From a virus: a DNA stretch of 53,141 nucleotides. Position numbers and translations under genes: made by a program. Positions 13,796 to 22,215 of the stretch are shown in pieces; the first letter of the stretch is position 1, and every line of letters starts with the position of its first letter. The notes under the pieces are model-generated. The model was not told where the DNA came from, made no database searches, and saw only the letters and a list, made by a program, of their open reading frames with translations. The DNA lies in the IMG/VR virus record IMGVR_UViG_3300028590_000320, positions 1 through 53,141 of that record; one strand, 5' to 3'.

Positions 13796-14080
13796 ATGCA
13801 TCAGCCCTCAACCCTCATCGCCCAGTTGCGCACCGCGCTTGGCTTCGAACGCGAGCCAGTGGATCTTGATGACGGCGGCCTCGCCTTCATCGGATTCGTG
13901 CGTTTCGCGTGTGGCGATTCCGATGAAGCCCACGCCCTGCAAGCGTGCTGGTTCAACGCGAGCGGAAACGCTCCACGTCACGACACGCCCGCCACTTCTG
14001 CGGAGTGTGGCCAGTACATCGATTGGCTGATTCAGACCCATTGGGGCGAGGCGGGCGTTTCGGCCGCCACGGTTCACTGA
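13796..14080 (+). CDS. Hypothetical early phage protein
   Basis: 94 residues from MHQPSTLIAQLRTAL. The middle (GGLAFIGFVRFACGDSDEAHALQACWFN) alternates strand-like and helix segments. Function unknown. It starts one base after the small membrane peptide. Confidence 0.6.
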   Translation: MHQPSTLIAQLRTALGFEREPVDLDDGGLAFIGFVRFACGDSDEAHALQACWFNASGNAPRHDTPATSAECGQYIDWLIQTHWGEAGVSAATVH

Positions 14081-14111
14081 GCTAGCAGCCATCACCTCCA
14101 CGAGCGAAGCC

Positions 14112-14228
14112 ATGAGCACGTCTGCATCTACCTCTACCGGTGTCGCTGACCAGTGCGCTTTGCTGATTTGTTTCGTTTGCATGCACGCAGTCTCGGATTT
14201 CTCGCTGCGCTGCAACACATCCATCTGA
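14112..14228 (+). CDS. Possible small peptide before cII
   Basis: 38 residues, MSTSASTSTG followed by a hydrophobic Cys-rich segment (CALLICFVCMHAV). It fills most of the 161-base gap before cII, which otherwise shows no gene. There is no strong ribosome site, so this is only a candidate. Confidence 0.2.
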   Translation: MSTSASTSTGVADQCALLICFVCMHAVSDFSLRCNTSI

Positions 14229-14241
14229 GGACCGACCGGAT

Positions 14242-14730
14242 ATGAACACCGCTGACGCACTGAAGCTGATGGTCAAGACTTTTCCCGGTGGCGTCGACAC
14301 CGTGGCCGGCCGCATCGGTAAGAACTCCGAGACGCTGCGCAAGGAGCTGTCGGGCGCTGACCCGAAGTTCAAGCTGGGCGAGGGCACTGCCCAGCTGATC
14401 TCTGACCTGTGCGTCGAGAGCAAGTCGCCGAACTGCATGGCTTACGTCAACGCCGTGAACGCCAGCAGCGGCGGTTTCGTACGCCTGCCCGTGCTGGATG
14501 CGCCGCCGCCGATGAACCTGCACAAGGGCCTCGCAGAAATCGTGCAGGAGATGTCGCACGTCGTTACCGCAGTGACCGAGAGCGACGCCGACGACGTGAT
14601 CTCGGACAACGACCTGCAGCGCAGCCTGCGCGAGATGGAAGAGGCCCGCAGCGCGATCCAGGCGCTCGAGCAGGCCGTGCGCAGCAAGCATGCTGCTGGC
14701 AAGCGCAACCACCTGAGGGCTGCGGCATGA
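14242..14730 (+). CDS. cII: CII-family phage regulator
   Basis: 162 residues. The opening MNTADALKLMVKTFPGG, then VDTVAGRIGKNSETLRKELSG and the following helix match the phage CII/CP76 regulatory family. It is expected to activate lysogeny promoters such as that of cI or the integrase. The C-terminal half is acidic and helical. It is preceded by TGAGGA. It overlaps the next gene in an ATGA arrangement. Confidence 0.82.
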   Translation: MNTADALKLMVKTFPGGVDTVAGRIGKNSETLRKELSGADPKFKLGEGTAQLISDLCVESKSPNCMAYVNAVNASSGGFVRLPVLDAPPPMNLHKGLAEIVQEMSHVVTAVTESDADDVISDNDLQRSLREMEEARSAIQALEQAVRSKHAAGKRNHLRAAA

Positions 14731-15035
14731 GCGCACTCACAGCCACGCCCGCAGCCGAGAAGGCCGAGATTGACCTCGAAACGATCGACACCCAGGTCTT
14801 GATCGACGAACTCGAAGCGCGCGGCCACGACGTCGACAACGAGCCGGACCTTGATAGCTATAGCGACGAAGACCTCGTCACCGAGCTTCAAGAGCGCGGA
14901 ATGGGCGACGCGCCGCACGGCACCCGCCAATCCATCGTCGAGATGTACGAGGCCTTCTACCTCGGCAAGAACGAAACCGCGATCGCCATTGCGCGTCGCA
15001 TTGCGCAGGACACCACTGGAAGGACTTTGCCATGA
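14727..15035 (+). CDS. Hypothetical early phage protein
   Basis: 102 residues from MSALTATPAAEK. Two similar helical units, DTQVLIDELEARGHDV and DEDLVTELQERGMGD, suggest a short internal repeat of about 30 residues. The C-terminal helix ends in basic residues. Overlaps of four bases on both sides. Function unknown. Confidence 0.6.
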   Translation: MSALTATPAAEKAEIDLETIDTQVLIDELEARGHDVDNEPDLDSYSDEDLVTELQERGMGDAPHGTRQSIVEMYEAFYLGKNETAIAIARRIAQDTTGRTLP

Positions 15036-15406
15036 CCGCCATCGCATTCGTCAACATCCACGGCCAAGCCGTCGACACCACCAAGCGCGTACCGCTGCCG
15101 AAGCGCACATCCGACGGCCTGGGCGAGTTCCACAAGGGCTGGGCCGTTGAAGGCGTTCCGCCCGGCGCTCTGGAGGGGGCCAAGAAGATTCACGAGAGCG
15201 AGCGCGCCATCGCCATCCGCGAGAACGCCACGCGCATCCCGGATGAATGGAATGACCTGACCTGGCTGCAGACCAAGGCCAAGCTCAAGCGCGTCCGCAC
15301 CAAGCCCTACGAAGTGCCTGAAGCTGCGGCTGCCTGCAAGGAGCTCGCCGAGAAGGCCGGCTGGCTGCAGGTTCGCGTGCGGGCACTGTCGAAGGGTTCG
15401 GCATGA
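15032..15406 (+). CDS. Hypothetical early phage protein
   Basis: 124 residues, coupled by ATGA overlaps to both neighbours. It is Lys- and Arg-rich overall, with ERAIAIRENATRIPDEW then WLQTKAKLKRVRTKPYE, which could bind nucleic acid. No family is recognised. Confidence 0.55.
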   Translation: MTAIAFVNIHGQAVDTTKRVPLPKRTSDGLGEFHKGWAVEGVPPGALEGAKKIHESERAIAIRENATRIPDEWNDLTWLQTKAKLKRVRTKPYEVPEAAAACKELAEKAGWLQVRVRALSKGSA

Positions 15407-15639
15407 ACACCTCCATCACCGACGCCATGGTCAAAGACATGGACGAAGTCGCAGAGTTCGCCCACTCCAAGTCGGCTTTCAACTTCCCACCCTCAGGCAT
15501 CAAGCACGAGCGCGCTCCCAAGGTTGTCCGCATCAAGGGCCTGCAGTCGATCCACCGCCACGGCATCCCCATCACCGGCCGCGTGCAGGGTGAGGCGGAC
15601 ACGCACCGCCGTGACGCCATTCGCCGAGGGGGTATCTAG
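15403..15639 (+). CDS. Small early phage protein
   Basis: 78 residues. The acidic N-terminus (DAMVKDMDEVAEF) is followed by a basic C-terminus (RRDAIRRGGI). Function unknown. It ends three bases before the next ATG. Confidence 0.55.
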   Translation: MNTSITDAMVKDMDEVAEFAHSKSAFNFPPSGIKHERAPKVVRIKGLQSIHRHGIPITGRVQGEADTHRRDAIRRGGI

Positions 15640-15641
15640 CC

Positions 15642-15944
15642 ATGCAACACGCCATCGGCTTCACGGGGGCGCCAAAGGCGCGCCGCCGCGATCCCATCAC
15701 GAGCCATCTGGCGGCCGAGCAAGCCGCAGAGATGGCGCAGCGTCACCATGCCCTCATCCTCGCCGTTCTGCGCGAGCACGGTCCGTTGGGCAAGGACGGC
15801 ATCGCCTCCCGCCTGCGCGGCCTTGATGGCGTGGCGGTGTGCCGCCGGCTGACCGAGCTGCAGCGCCTGGGCGAGATCGTCGAGACGGGCAAGCTGGTGA
15901 AGAGTAGTTCCGGCCGCGCCGAGCGCGAGTGGAGGGCGGTGTAG
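15642..15944 (+). CDS. Winged-helix DNA-binding protein
   Basis: 100 residues. From residue 35 a winged helix is visible: ALILAVLREHGPLGKDGIA, then RLRGLDGVAVCRRLTELQRLG, then the wing and basic tail. The N-terminus carries DPITSHLAAEQAAEM, a motif seen in many phage early helix-turn-helix proteins. It directly precedes the replication genes and may regulate them. Confidence 0.65.
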   Translation: MQHAIGFTGAPKARRRDPITSHLAAEQAAEMAQRHHALILAVLREHGPLGKDGIASRLRGLDGVAVCRRLTELQRLGEIVETGKLVKSSSGRAEREWRAV

Positions 15945-16738
15945 TGGCCGGCGACTGGATCAAGATGCGCTCCGACCTTCGCAGACACCCGAAGGTTGTC
16001 CGCATGGCGTCCGCACTGGATGCGGACAAATTCCGCGTGATCGGCGGACTGCATGCGGTCTGGAGCCTGTTCGACGAGCAGACAGAAGACGGCTTGCTTG
16101 AGGGATATAGCCCGAAAGCGCTGGACGACGAGATCGCGTGGCCTGGATTCGCAGACGCGATGCAGGCCATCGGCTGGCTCGAATACGACGAGGAGTACGG
16201 CCTCTTCGCGCCTGAGTTCGACGAGCACAACGGGCAATCCGCCAAGCGTAGAGCGCAGGAGACCAAGCGCAAGCGCAAGGAGCGCGCTGAGGACAAGGAC
16301 GCGCAGGAAGACGGACATTCGTCCGCATCCGATGCGGACAAGAAGCGGACGAAAAGCGGTCTAGATAAGAGAGAAGAGTCTTCTTCACTACGTTCAGAAG
16401 ACACTGCGGAATTCGAGCTCGCGTGGCAGGCGTATCCGAAGCGCCCGGGTGCGTCGAAGGCTGGATCGCTGAAGGCATGGCGAGCGCGCCGGAAGGCCGG
16501 CGCCACCGCTGCCGAGATGCTGGCAGGTGCACAGCGCTATGCCGCGTTCTGCGCTGCATCGGCCACAGAGCCGCGATTCATAAAGCAGCCCGCGACCTTC
16601 TTCGGTCCTGACGAGCACTTTCGCTCGGACTGGACCTTCACGCCGCCAGCGTTTCGCGCGACTGGCTCGCAGCCTAAGCACGCGGGCGCCGCCGCAGCGA
16701 TCTTCGACATGGACCCCCAAGGAGTGATCAATGCTTAA
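15944..16738 (+). CDS. Replication initiation protein, O-like
   Basis: 264 residues from a GTG that overlaps the previous stop (TAGTG), with GGAGGG upstream. It opens VAGDWIKMRSDLRRHPKVV and includes a helix-turn region (GLHAVWSLFDEQTEDGLL), a charged linker rich in Lys, Asp and Glu, and a C-terminal domain (FELAWQAYPKRPGASK) of the kind found in phage replication proteins. The place directly before a P-like loader supports an O role. Possible origin repeats were not identified inside the gene. Confidence 0.7.
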   Translation: MAGDWIKMRSDLRRHPKVVRMASALDADKFRVIGGLHAVWSLFDEQTEDGLLEGYSPKALDDEIAWPGFADAMQAIGWLEYDEEYGLFAPEFDEHNGQSAKRRAQETKRKRKERAEDKDAQEDGHSSASDADKKRTKSGLDKREESSSLRSEDTAEFELAWQAYPKRPGASKAGSLKAWRARRKAGATAAEMLAGAQRYAAFCAASATEPRFIKQPATFFGPDEHFRSDWTFTPPAFRATGSQPKHAGAAAAIFDMDPQGVINA

Positions 16739-17300
16739 GCCCGTCGTGGTCAATGCGGATGACTTCCGCAAAGCCCAGCCTTCCGCAGACGAGACCGTCG
16801 TCAACAACGTGTTCAAGGTGCTGCACGGCTACTACGGCAACCTGTTCCTGAACAAGTACGCCTCTGGCGTGTTGGACGGCAAGGGCCGGGACATGGGCGT
16901 CGCCAGCGCGCGCTCGGTGTGGGCGCACAAGCTGCGGGCGTTCGACGAAGCGACCGTCGTGACCGCGCTTGAGCAGTGCCAGGACAGGCATCCAGAGTTC
17001 CCGCCCGGCCTGCCGCAGTTCGTCGCGATGTGCGCCAACGCGGCCCCGCGTGCGACATACCAACATTCCAATGCCATCGAGATGAGCGGCGCGCTGCGCA
17101 GCCAGTACGCCCGGCAGGCGCGCGCCATCGTCGAGAAGCACGAAGCGAAGGCGGAGCGACGCAGAAGCGGCTACGTCCCGCTTCCGCCAACCCTCGACGG
17201 GCTGAAGCAGGCGATCGCAGCAGCGGTCGGTGAGGCCGGAGGTGATGAGGCTGCCGAGCTGCTTCGCCTTGACCGCATGTTCGAAAGGGCTGCCGCATGA
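16731..17300 (+). CDS. Replication protein P-like helicase loader
   Basis: 189 residues. The core VFKVLHGYYGNLFLNKYASG, then VWAHKLRAFDEATVVTALEQC and HPEFPPGLPQFVAMC fits the lambda P family. P proteins bring host DnaB helicase to the origin complex. It overlaps the O-like gene by eight bases. The C-terminal part is shorter than in lambda P. Confidence 0.75.
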   Translation: MLKPVVVNADDFRKAQPSADETVVNNVFKVLHGYYGNLFLNKYASGVLDGKGRDMGVASARSVWAHKLRAFDEATVVTALEQCQDRHPEFPPGLPQFVAMCANAAPRATYQHSNAIEMSGALRSQYARQARAIVEKHEAKAERRRSGYVPLPPTLDGLKQAIAAAVGEAGGDEAAELLRLDRMFERAAA

Positions 17301-17512
17301 TCCGCGCCCGCGAATCCCTCGACCGCTGGGCCCATGCCGCGCACGACGTGCTCGACCAAGCGCAGCACGACCCCATGGTGCCAGGACACCAGATCAGCTG
17401 GGCCTTGGCCTACCTCGGAGATCGCGCAGGCAATGCCAAGGTGCCGAGTGACATCCGCGCTGGCTACGACACAACAGGCGCGCGCGTGTTCGCGCTGGGA
17501 GCAACTCGATGA
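17297..17512 (+). CDS. Small hypothetical protein
   Basis: 71 residues, overlapping both neighbours by four bases. It has DRWAHAAHDVLDQAQHD then a short strand-like end (GARVFALGATR). No family is recognised. Confidence 0.5.
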   Translation: MIRARESLDRWAHAAHDVLDQAQHDPMVPGHQISWALAYLGDRAGNAKVPSDIRAGYDTTGARVFALGATR

Positions 17513-17949
17513 ACTACCACCCCTGGCCCGGCATTGGTCTTTCCGAGACGCCTATCGACTGGGCGAAGGAGTTCGGCTCGGCCGCACTGAGCGCCAAGAG
17601 CACGGCGAACGTCGAGCGCCGTCGGAAGGCGGGCGTCGACCACAGCACCTTCCGCGGCATGAGCATGAAGTCGGACGAATCCGGCCTGCGCGGCGCGCCG
17701 AAGACCATGCGCGGCAGACGAAACGCGGCGACGGGGTTTGGCAATGCCGTCCGGCCTGAAAGCAACAGCGGCCGCATCCGCGCGGCGCTGGCCCACGGCC
17801 CGATGAGCCGTGCACAGATCTGCGCCGCCACTGGCGTCAAGCCGTCGCACATCACTGCCTACCTGAAGAACGACATCCTCCAGGGCCGCATTGTGAAGAT
17901 CGCGAAGCAGGGCGAGTACCAGAAGTTTGCGCTGGCGGAGGCGGCATGA
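17509..17949 (+). CDS. Phage protein with C-terminal winged helix
   Basis: 146 residues. Residues 1 to 75 look disordered and basic. Residues 82 to 142 form a winged helix: GRIRAALAHGPMSRAQICA, TGVKPSHITAYLKN, then a wing (GRIVKIAKQGEYQKF). Probably a DNA-binding protein of the ninR-like block. Confidence 0.6.
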   Translation: MNYHPWPGIGLSETPIDWAKEFGSAALSAKSTANVERRRKAGVDHSTFRGMSMKSDESGLRGAPKTMRGRRNAATGFGNAVRPESNSGRIRAALAHGPMSRAQICAATGVKPSHITAYLKNDILQGRIVKIAKQGEYQKFALAEAA

Positions 17950-18323
17950 AAAGCGTCCTGCGCATGCGCCACTACTGCGACTTCTGCAAGAAGTCGACGG
18001 GCACCAAGGCATCCATGGAGAGGCACGAGAAGGGCTGTACCGCGAATCCCGGCCGCGTTTGCGGGATGTGCTCCTTCGCTGACCTTGAGCAGCAACCGTT
18101 CGCTGATCTGGTGAAGGCAAACACGTTCGAAGGTTTTGAGGCTCTGAAGAAACTGGCTCAAGGCTGCCCAGCTTGCATTCTTGCTGCCGAACGCGCGACC
18201 GACTGGGAGCATGTGCCAAACGACCGGCCGCATTCCAACAGTGAATGGACATTCAAGACTGCTGCCAAAGCTTGGCTTGAAGAGCACCGCCCCGAACCCG
18301 AGTACGGAGGGTACTGCGGATGA
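17946..18323 (+). CDS. Zinc-finger protein
   Basis: 125 residues. The N-terminus has a C2H2-like unit, YCDFCKKSTGTKASMERHEKGC, followed by CGMC and CPAC pairs. The C-terminal part ends in PEPEYGGYCG. Several zinc sites suggest nucleic-acid or protein binding. It is part of a run of small zinc proteins before NinB. Confidence 0.65.
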   Translation: MKSVLRMRHYCDFCKKSTGTKASMERHEKGCTANPGRVCGMCSFADLEQQPFADLVKANTFEGFEALKKLAQGCPACILAAERATDWEHVPNDRPHSNSEWTFKTAAKAWLEEHRPEPEYGGYCG

Positions 18324-18511
18324 ACTGCCTCAACTGCTCCCATTGGGACCTCAAACACTCGACCCTGCGCGCGCACGGCTACGGCCTGTGCAAGGCGCTG
18401 GCGCCCGCGCAGCCCGGCCGCACGTTCTCCGCCGGCAATGCATGCCGCTTCGGCAAGTTCGCCCAGGCGTCGGCCGAAACAGTGGCGCGGCGAGAAAAGG
18501 TGATCGGATGA
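18320..18511 (+). CDS. Small zinc-ribbon protein
   Basis: 63 residues with CLNCSHWDLK, then GLCKAL and GNACRFGKF, four to five cysteines in the spacing of a compact zinc-binding fold. Similar small proteins precede NinB in several phages. Function unknown. Confidence 0.6.
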   Translation: MNCLNCSHWDLKHSTLRAHGYGLCKALAPAQPGRTFSAGNACRFGKFAQASAETVARREKVIG

Positions 18512-18978
18512 CCGCAGTAGCCCTCATCAACCCGCAGCAGGCGCACAGCGCCATGACCGCCATGTTTCGGGACACCATCAAGCCAGGAACGATGGCGGGC
18601 CAACGCTTTCGCCTGGTGCTCAAACAAGAAACCCGCAGGGAAGGGCAGAACGCCCACTTCCACGCGATCATCGGCGACATCGCTAAGCAGGACCAACTGC
18701 ACGGCAAGAAGCTCGACGCCGAGAGCTGGAAGCGCCTGCTGATCGACGCCTTCAAGCACGATACGCGCGACGATCCGGACCTTTCGGTCGAGTGGGACAA
18801 GTTCGGCGAGTTGCAGTTGCTGCCGGCGCTGAACCACACGGGCTTCGTGGCTGTGGGCGAGCAGTCGCGCACGTTCACTGTCCGGCTGGCTGCCGCGTTC
18901 ATCGAGTGGCTGAACGCTTACGCCGCCGAGCGCGGCATCACGCTGCACACGCCGAAGTCGTGGGGTGATGCGCCATGA
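18508..18978 (+). CDS. ninB: NinB recombination protein
   Basis: 156 residues from MTAVALINPQQA. The NinB/Orf family core is clear: RFRLVLKQETRREGQNAHF, IIGDIAKQ, ESWKRLLIDAF and a C-terminal helix (AAAFIEWLNAYAAERGI). NinB is a RecFOR-like mediator that binds single strands and promotes strand exchange. It stands four positions before NinG, a lambda-like pairing. Confidence 0.88.
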   Translation: MTAVALINPQQAHSAMTAMFRDTIKPGTMAGQRFRLVLKQETRREGQNAHFHAIIGDIAKQDQLHGKKLDAESWKRLLIDAFKHDTRDDPDLSVEWDKFGELQLLPALNHTGFVAVGEQSRTFTVRLAAAFIEWLNAYAAERGITLHTPKSWGDAP

Positions 18979-19181
18979 AGCCCGGCGACCGTCTTCACGA
19001 CAACGACCCGCGCATGAAGCCGCGCGTGCTCACCATCGTGGGCAACGGGCTCATGACGGAGCGCGGATTGACGAGCGTGCGCGCCAAGGATCGCGGCGGT
19101 CGCACGTTCTCCATCGCGGTGAAGCGCATTCACATCGACGGCAAGCCGCGGCGCGGTGGCTTCGATCTGGAGGTGGTGTGA
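18975..19181 (+). CDS. Small basic protein between ninB and ninG
   Basis: 68 residues, rich in Arg and Lys (MKPRVLTIVGNGLMTERG, then VRAKDRGGRTFSIAVKRIH). The strand-rich pattern resembles a small OB or SH3-like fold. Function unknown. Confidence 0.5.
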   Translation: MKPGDRLHDNDPRMKPRVLTIVGNGLMTERGLTSVRAKDRGGRTFSIAVKRIHIDGKPRRGGFDLEVV

Positions 19182-19774
19182 TGCTGTCCTCCACCCTCAA
19201 GCCCAAGCGCTGCGGCTTCTGCCACAGCACCTTCATGCCCGCGCGCCCGATGCAGGCCGTCTGCAGCCCGGTCTGCGCGCGCCGCCAGGTCGCAGAGAAG
19301 CGCGTGGAGGAGCGCGCCCAGATCGTGACCCGCAGGGAGGCGCTCAAGACGCTTCCGGTGCTGAAGGCGGAAGCGCAGAAGGCGTTCAACGCCTGGGTGC
19401 GGGCCCGTGACGCAGCGCTGCCGTGCATCTCGTGTGGCGCTCCGCCGCCGGACCTGTCGCAACTGCACGCCGGCCGCGATGCTGGCCACTACCGCAGCGT
19501 TGGCAGTGCCGCGCACCTGCGCTACCACGAGGACAACGTGCATGCCCAGTGCGTCCACTGCAACCAGTTCCGCAGCGGGAACGCCGTCGACTACCGCATT
19601 GGTCTGACCGCCCGCATTGGCGTCTCGCGCGTCGAGGCCCTCGAAGCTGACAACCAGGTCCGCAAGTTCACCGCTGACGAGATCCGGGCCATCCGCACCG
19701 AATACAAGGCGCGCCTCAAGGCGCGCCTCAAGGCGCTGAACACCACGCCCAAGGGGCAGAAAGACCAACCATGA
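19181..19774 (+). CDS. ninG: NinG (Rap) recombination endonuclease
   Basis: 197 residues from MLSSTLKPKRCGFC. It has an N-terminal zinc finger (CGFCHSTF, then CSPVCARR), a long charged helix, and the HNH-like core with CISCGAP, HAGRDAGHYRSVGS, LRYHEDNVHAQC and CNQFRSGN. NinG resolves recombination intermediates and Holliday junctions. The ATG overlaps the previous stop by one base. Confidence 0.92.
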   Translation: MLSSTLKPKRCGFCHSTFMPARPMQAVCSPVCARRQVAEKRVEERAQIVTRREALKTLPVLKAEAQKAFNAWVRARDAALPCISCGAPPPDLSQLHAGRDAGHYRSVGSAAHLRYHEDNVHAQCVHCNQFRSGNAVDYRIGLTARIGVSRVEALEADNQVRKFTADEIRAIRTEYKARLKARLKALNTTPKGQKDQP

Positions 19775-20034
19775 AGACGTTCTGGCTTACAAAGTACGCC
19801 CTTTCTACCGGTATCGAGAAGGTCACGACCTCTGGTGCCAATACCGAGAAGGGCAGCCACGTTCGAGTCTCTGGTCGTGCATGGGGCCTGTACAAGGTTG
19901 GCACCGATCTGCAATCCACGCGCGAAGAGGCGGTAGCAGTCGCCGAGCAGATGCGCCAGAAGAAGGTCGCGAGCGTCAAGAAGCAGCTCGCCAAGCTGGA
20001 GAAGATGAACTTCGCAGAAGGCGGTGCGGCATGA
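19771..20034 (+). CDS. Hypothetical phage protein
   Basis: 87 residues. The N-terminal half is strand-like (FWLTKYALSTGIEKVTTSG), and the rest is a Lys-rich helix (KKVASVKKQLAKLEKM). Overlaps both neighbours. Families with this start (FW-x-TKYALS-x-GI) are frequent in phages, but no function is known to me. Confidence 0.6.
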   Translation: MKTFWLTKYALSTGIEKVTTSGANTEKGSHVRVSGRAWGLYKVGTDLQSTREEAVAVAEQMRQKKVASVKKQLAKLEKMNFAEGGAA

Positions 20035-20267
20035 AGCGCGCACTGCTCTACATCCTGCTGGAGTTCATCGACCCGAGGCGCCTGATTCGCCGGCCGGCGG
20101 CTGCACGGGAAAAGCTCCAGTGGCCGGCGATCGACCCCTCCTTGTTGCCTGAAAAGGTGAAAAAGCTACGACCACTTCCCGCAGATGGTGACGGAATCTA
20201 TTGGCGCAGGAATGCCAACGGCTCTATGACTGCATCGAATCACCCGTTCACCAAGGAATGCGCGTGA
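20031..20267 (+). CDS. Small hypothetical protein
   Basis: 78 residues from MKRALLYILLEF. The first 15 residues are hydrophobic but too short for a sure membrane helix. The rest is basic (RRLIRRPAAAREKL). Function unknown. Confidence 0.5.
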   Translation: MKRALLYILLEFIDPRRLIRRPAAAREKLQWPAIDPSLLPEKVKKLRPLPADGDGIYWRRNANGSMTASNHPFTKECA

Positions 20268-20470
20268 GCACTCGCACCATCATCGAGATCAACCATGACT
20301 TCCTGAACAGGTTGACGCAGGACCCGGCGCACATGCTGGCCGTGCTGAACGCGCTGAAGTCGTCGTTCATCACCGGCATGCTTAATCACGGCCCAGTGGA
20401 GCAGGGCGGCGGCATCACCGTGCTCGCGCAGCGCCACCACAGCGAAACGCTGAAGCTGGAGGTCAAGTGA
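20264..20470 (+). CDS. Small hypothetical protein, GTG start
   Basis: 68 residues from a GTG preceded by AAGGAA and overlapping the previous stop (GTGA). It contains IIEINHDFLNRLTQD and an amphipathic second half. I chose this start because it is the only one with a good ribosome site. Function unknown. Confidence 0.55.
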   Translation: MSTRTIIEINHDFLNRLTQDPAHMLAVLNALKSSFITGMLNHGPVEQGGGITVLAQRHHSETLKLEVK

Positions 20471-20712
20471 GCCAGGCGATCGAGCTGCCTTCCGCCGAGC
20501 GCGTGACGCTGACCGGGCATTCCGCCGCAGGAGCGTGGCGGCTTGAGTTCTGTGGCATCGCGCCAGCAGTGCTCGCTGCGGCAGTCGATCTTCTGCAAGG
20601 CACACGCCGTTCTCACGCCATCGTCGTCACCAAACACCCCACCTCCGCCACCGTCGAGCCTATTGCGGTGGTGGACTTTTACGAAAAGGAAGACTCAGAT
20701 GTTCAACGATGA
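20467..20712 (+). CDS. Small hypothetical protein
   Basis: 81 residues from a GTG that again overlaps the preceding stop. The sequence alternates strands (RVTLTGHSAAGAWRLEF) and one helix (APAVLAAAVDLLQG). Function unknown. It overlaps the Q-like gene by 14 bases. Confidence 0.55.
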   Translation: MSQAIELPSAERVTLTGHSAAGAWRLEFCGIAPAVLAAAVDLLQGTRRSHAIVVTKHPTSATVEPIAVVDFYEKEDSDVQR

Positions 20713-21517
20713 AAAGCGCGGCGTAGAAGAGGCCTACACCTCGGCCTCGACAAGCTCCAACCTGCGAGTGGAGGCCGACCGGCCCGGTGACGCAGACGTG
20801 ATCATCGCGGCGGGATGGAACCAGAGCCGCATCGGTGCCGCGCTGCTGCGCTTGCACACGGAGTTCGATGCCAGCGAACGGCTGAGGCTAGCGACGGCCG
20901 ATCAATTCCTGCCGGCAGGGAAGACCTCGAAAGAGCAGCGCACAGCCGCCGCCACACAGGCGTTTGCCTTCAACTTGCACGAGACGGGCCTCCTGCTGGG
21001 CAAGCTGAAGTCCCTCCCGGACGTTCGCGCCCAGGCAATGATTCAGGCGATGAAGTGGGGATTCGGCCGGCCTCAAGACCCCGTGACGTGCTCCGAGCGA
21101 ACGGAGGCCCGCGAGCACGACGCGGCGCTCCTGAAGCGTCTGAGGGAGGAGGTGGCGAAGGCCGGCGATGACGAGCGCGCGCTAGCAATGGCCAATGCAA
21201 CCCTGGTCATCACCTCGGAGGAGGTTGAGGGTCGCCGCAAGGTGGAAGAGGAAGAAGACGTTGCCCGCTGCGGTGAGAAGGTGGCCTCGGTCATCCGCTG
21301 GTGGCTTTCGCAGCGCTGCCCCGCCTGCTCGGGAACGAAGTTCCAGGTCGTCGAAGGGACGAACCGGCATGGCGCAAAGATCTGCCGCCCGTGCGGCGGC
21401 ACCGGCCTTCGGGAGGTGCCGCACCAGCAGCAGGGCCGACGCCTGGCGTGCTGGTTCGACCAGTGCGTGGAGCGGGCTAGGGCGTCAATTGGGCGGAGGC
21501 TTCGGTCAGTTGACTAG
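20699..21517 (+). CDS. Antitermination protein Q-like, zinc-finger type
   Basis: 272 residues from MFNDEKRGVEEAYT. The C-terminal part has a DnaJ-like zinc ribbon: CPACSGTKF then CRPCGGTG, as in phage Q proteins that bind the late promoter and RNA polymerase. Before it lies a helical domain with VIRWWLSQRC. It is the last gene of the early rightward operon, where Q is expected. Its 3' end meets the cyclase gene head-on with a four-base overlap. Confidence 0.72.
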   Translation: MFNDEKRGVEEAYTSASTSSNLRVEADRPGDADVIIAAGWNQSRIGAALLRLHTEFDASERLRLATADQFLPAGKTSKEQRTAAATQAFAFNLHETGLLLGKLKSLPDVRAQAMIQAMKWGFGRPQDPVTCSERTEAREHDAALLKRLREEVAKAGDDERALAMANATLVITSEEVEGRRKVEEEEDVARCGEKVASVIRWWLSQRCPACSGTKFQVVEGTNRHGAKICRPCGGTGLREVPHQQQGRRLACWFDQCVERARASIGRRLRSVD

Positions 21518-22209
21518 TCAACTCTGTATGTCCATGCCGAGCAATAGATACGCGCATTATTCATCGCGGTCCAGCTTCGAGCCTCCCACATGGGCGCACC
21601 GTTCGAGAATTTGACATCAGCAATCATGGAGTCGTATACGGTCTGGGTGATCCAAAGAGGTTTTTCACCCAAATTTGTAAGTTTGGCTGCATGATTTGCT
21701 GCCTGTCCAACCCAGACGATGTCGTTATAGCCACGGACCCCAATTCGAGCCGCCATAAGTGGGCTGGCATCGACTCCGACTACGTGGTTTAGAGTGAATT
21801 CTGTAGTTGGGTATTGTCTTTTTATTGCTGGGCGGATGATATTCACGACAGCCCAGTTGATCTGCATTGCAGATCTCACCGCATTCGTATTTTTTGTGCT
21901 TCCCATGAAAATCGCCATGATGCGATCTCCATCGTAGGCAGTAATAGTGCCGTCATTTGACTTTATTATCCTGGCTGCACAGCGTAGGTAGGTTTTGTAA
22001 ACTTCGGCGCTAAACGACCATTTGTATCCATCCACCATCTTTGTGGAGCCGTTCATGTCTGCATAAAGAACCACAGCAATTTCAAGTTCTTTAGCATGAT
22101 TGCTTAGTCGGAGATCAGCGGCATCGGGGACGCTCGTTGTTTTAACTGTTTCCCACGCCTCCGAGAAAATTTCGGCCACTTCGACTTCGAGATCTTGTTT
22201 TAGCGGCAT
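21514..22209 (-). CDS. pycC: Pycsar nucleotide cyclase (class III cyclase fold)
   Basis: 231 residues. Class III cyclase motifs are intact: Asp51 in VVLYADMNGSTKM and Asp95 in YDGDRIMAIF for the two metals, and NDIVWVGQAANHAAKL with Asn172 and Lys176 in the transition-state helix. PycC enzymes make cCMP or cUMP after phage infection. The gene is paired with a PycTM-like effector seven bases upstream in the same operon, which is the defining Pycsar layout. The product nucleotide cannot be read from sequence. The DNA is AT-richer than its surroundings (24 of 60 bases GC at 21781-21840). Confidence 0.88.
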   Translation of the reverse strand: MPLKQDLEVEVAEIFSEAWETVKTTSVPDAADLRLSNHAKELEIAVVLYADMNGSTKMVDGYKWSFSAEVYKTYLRCAARIIKSNDGTITAYDGDRIMAIFMGSTKNTNAVRSAMQINWAVVNIIRPAIKRQYPTTEFTLNHVVGVDASPLMAARIGVRGYNDIVWVGQAANHAAKLTNLGEKPLWITQTVYDSMIADVKFSNGAPMWEARSWTAMNNARIYCSAWTYRVD

Positions 22210-22215
22210 ATTAGA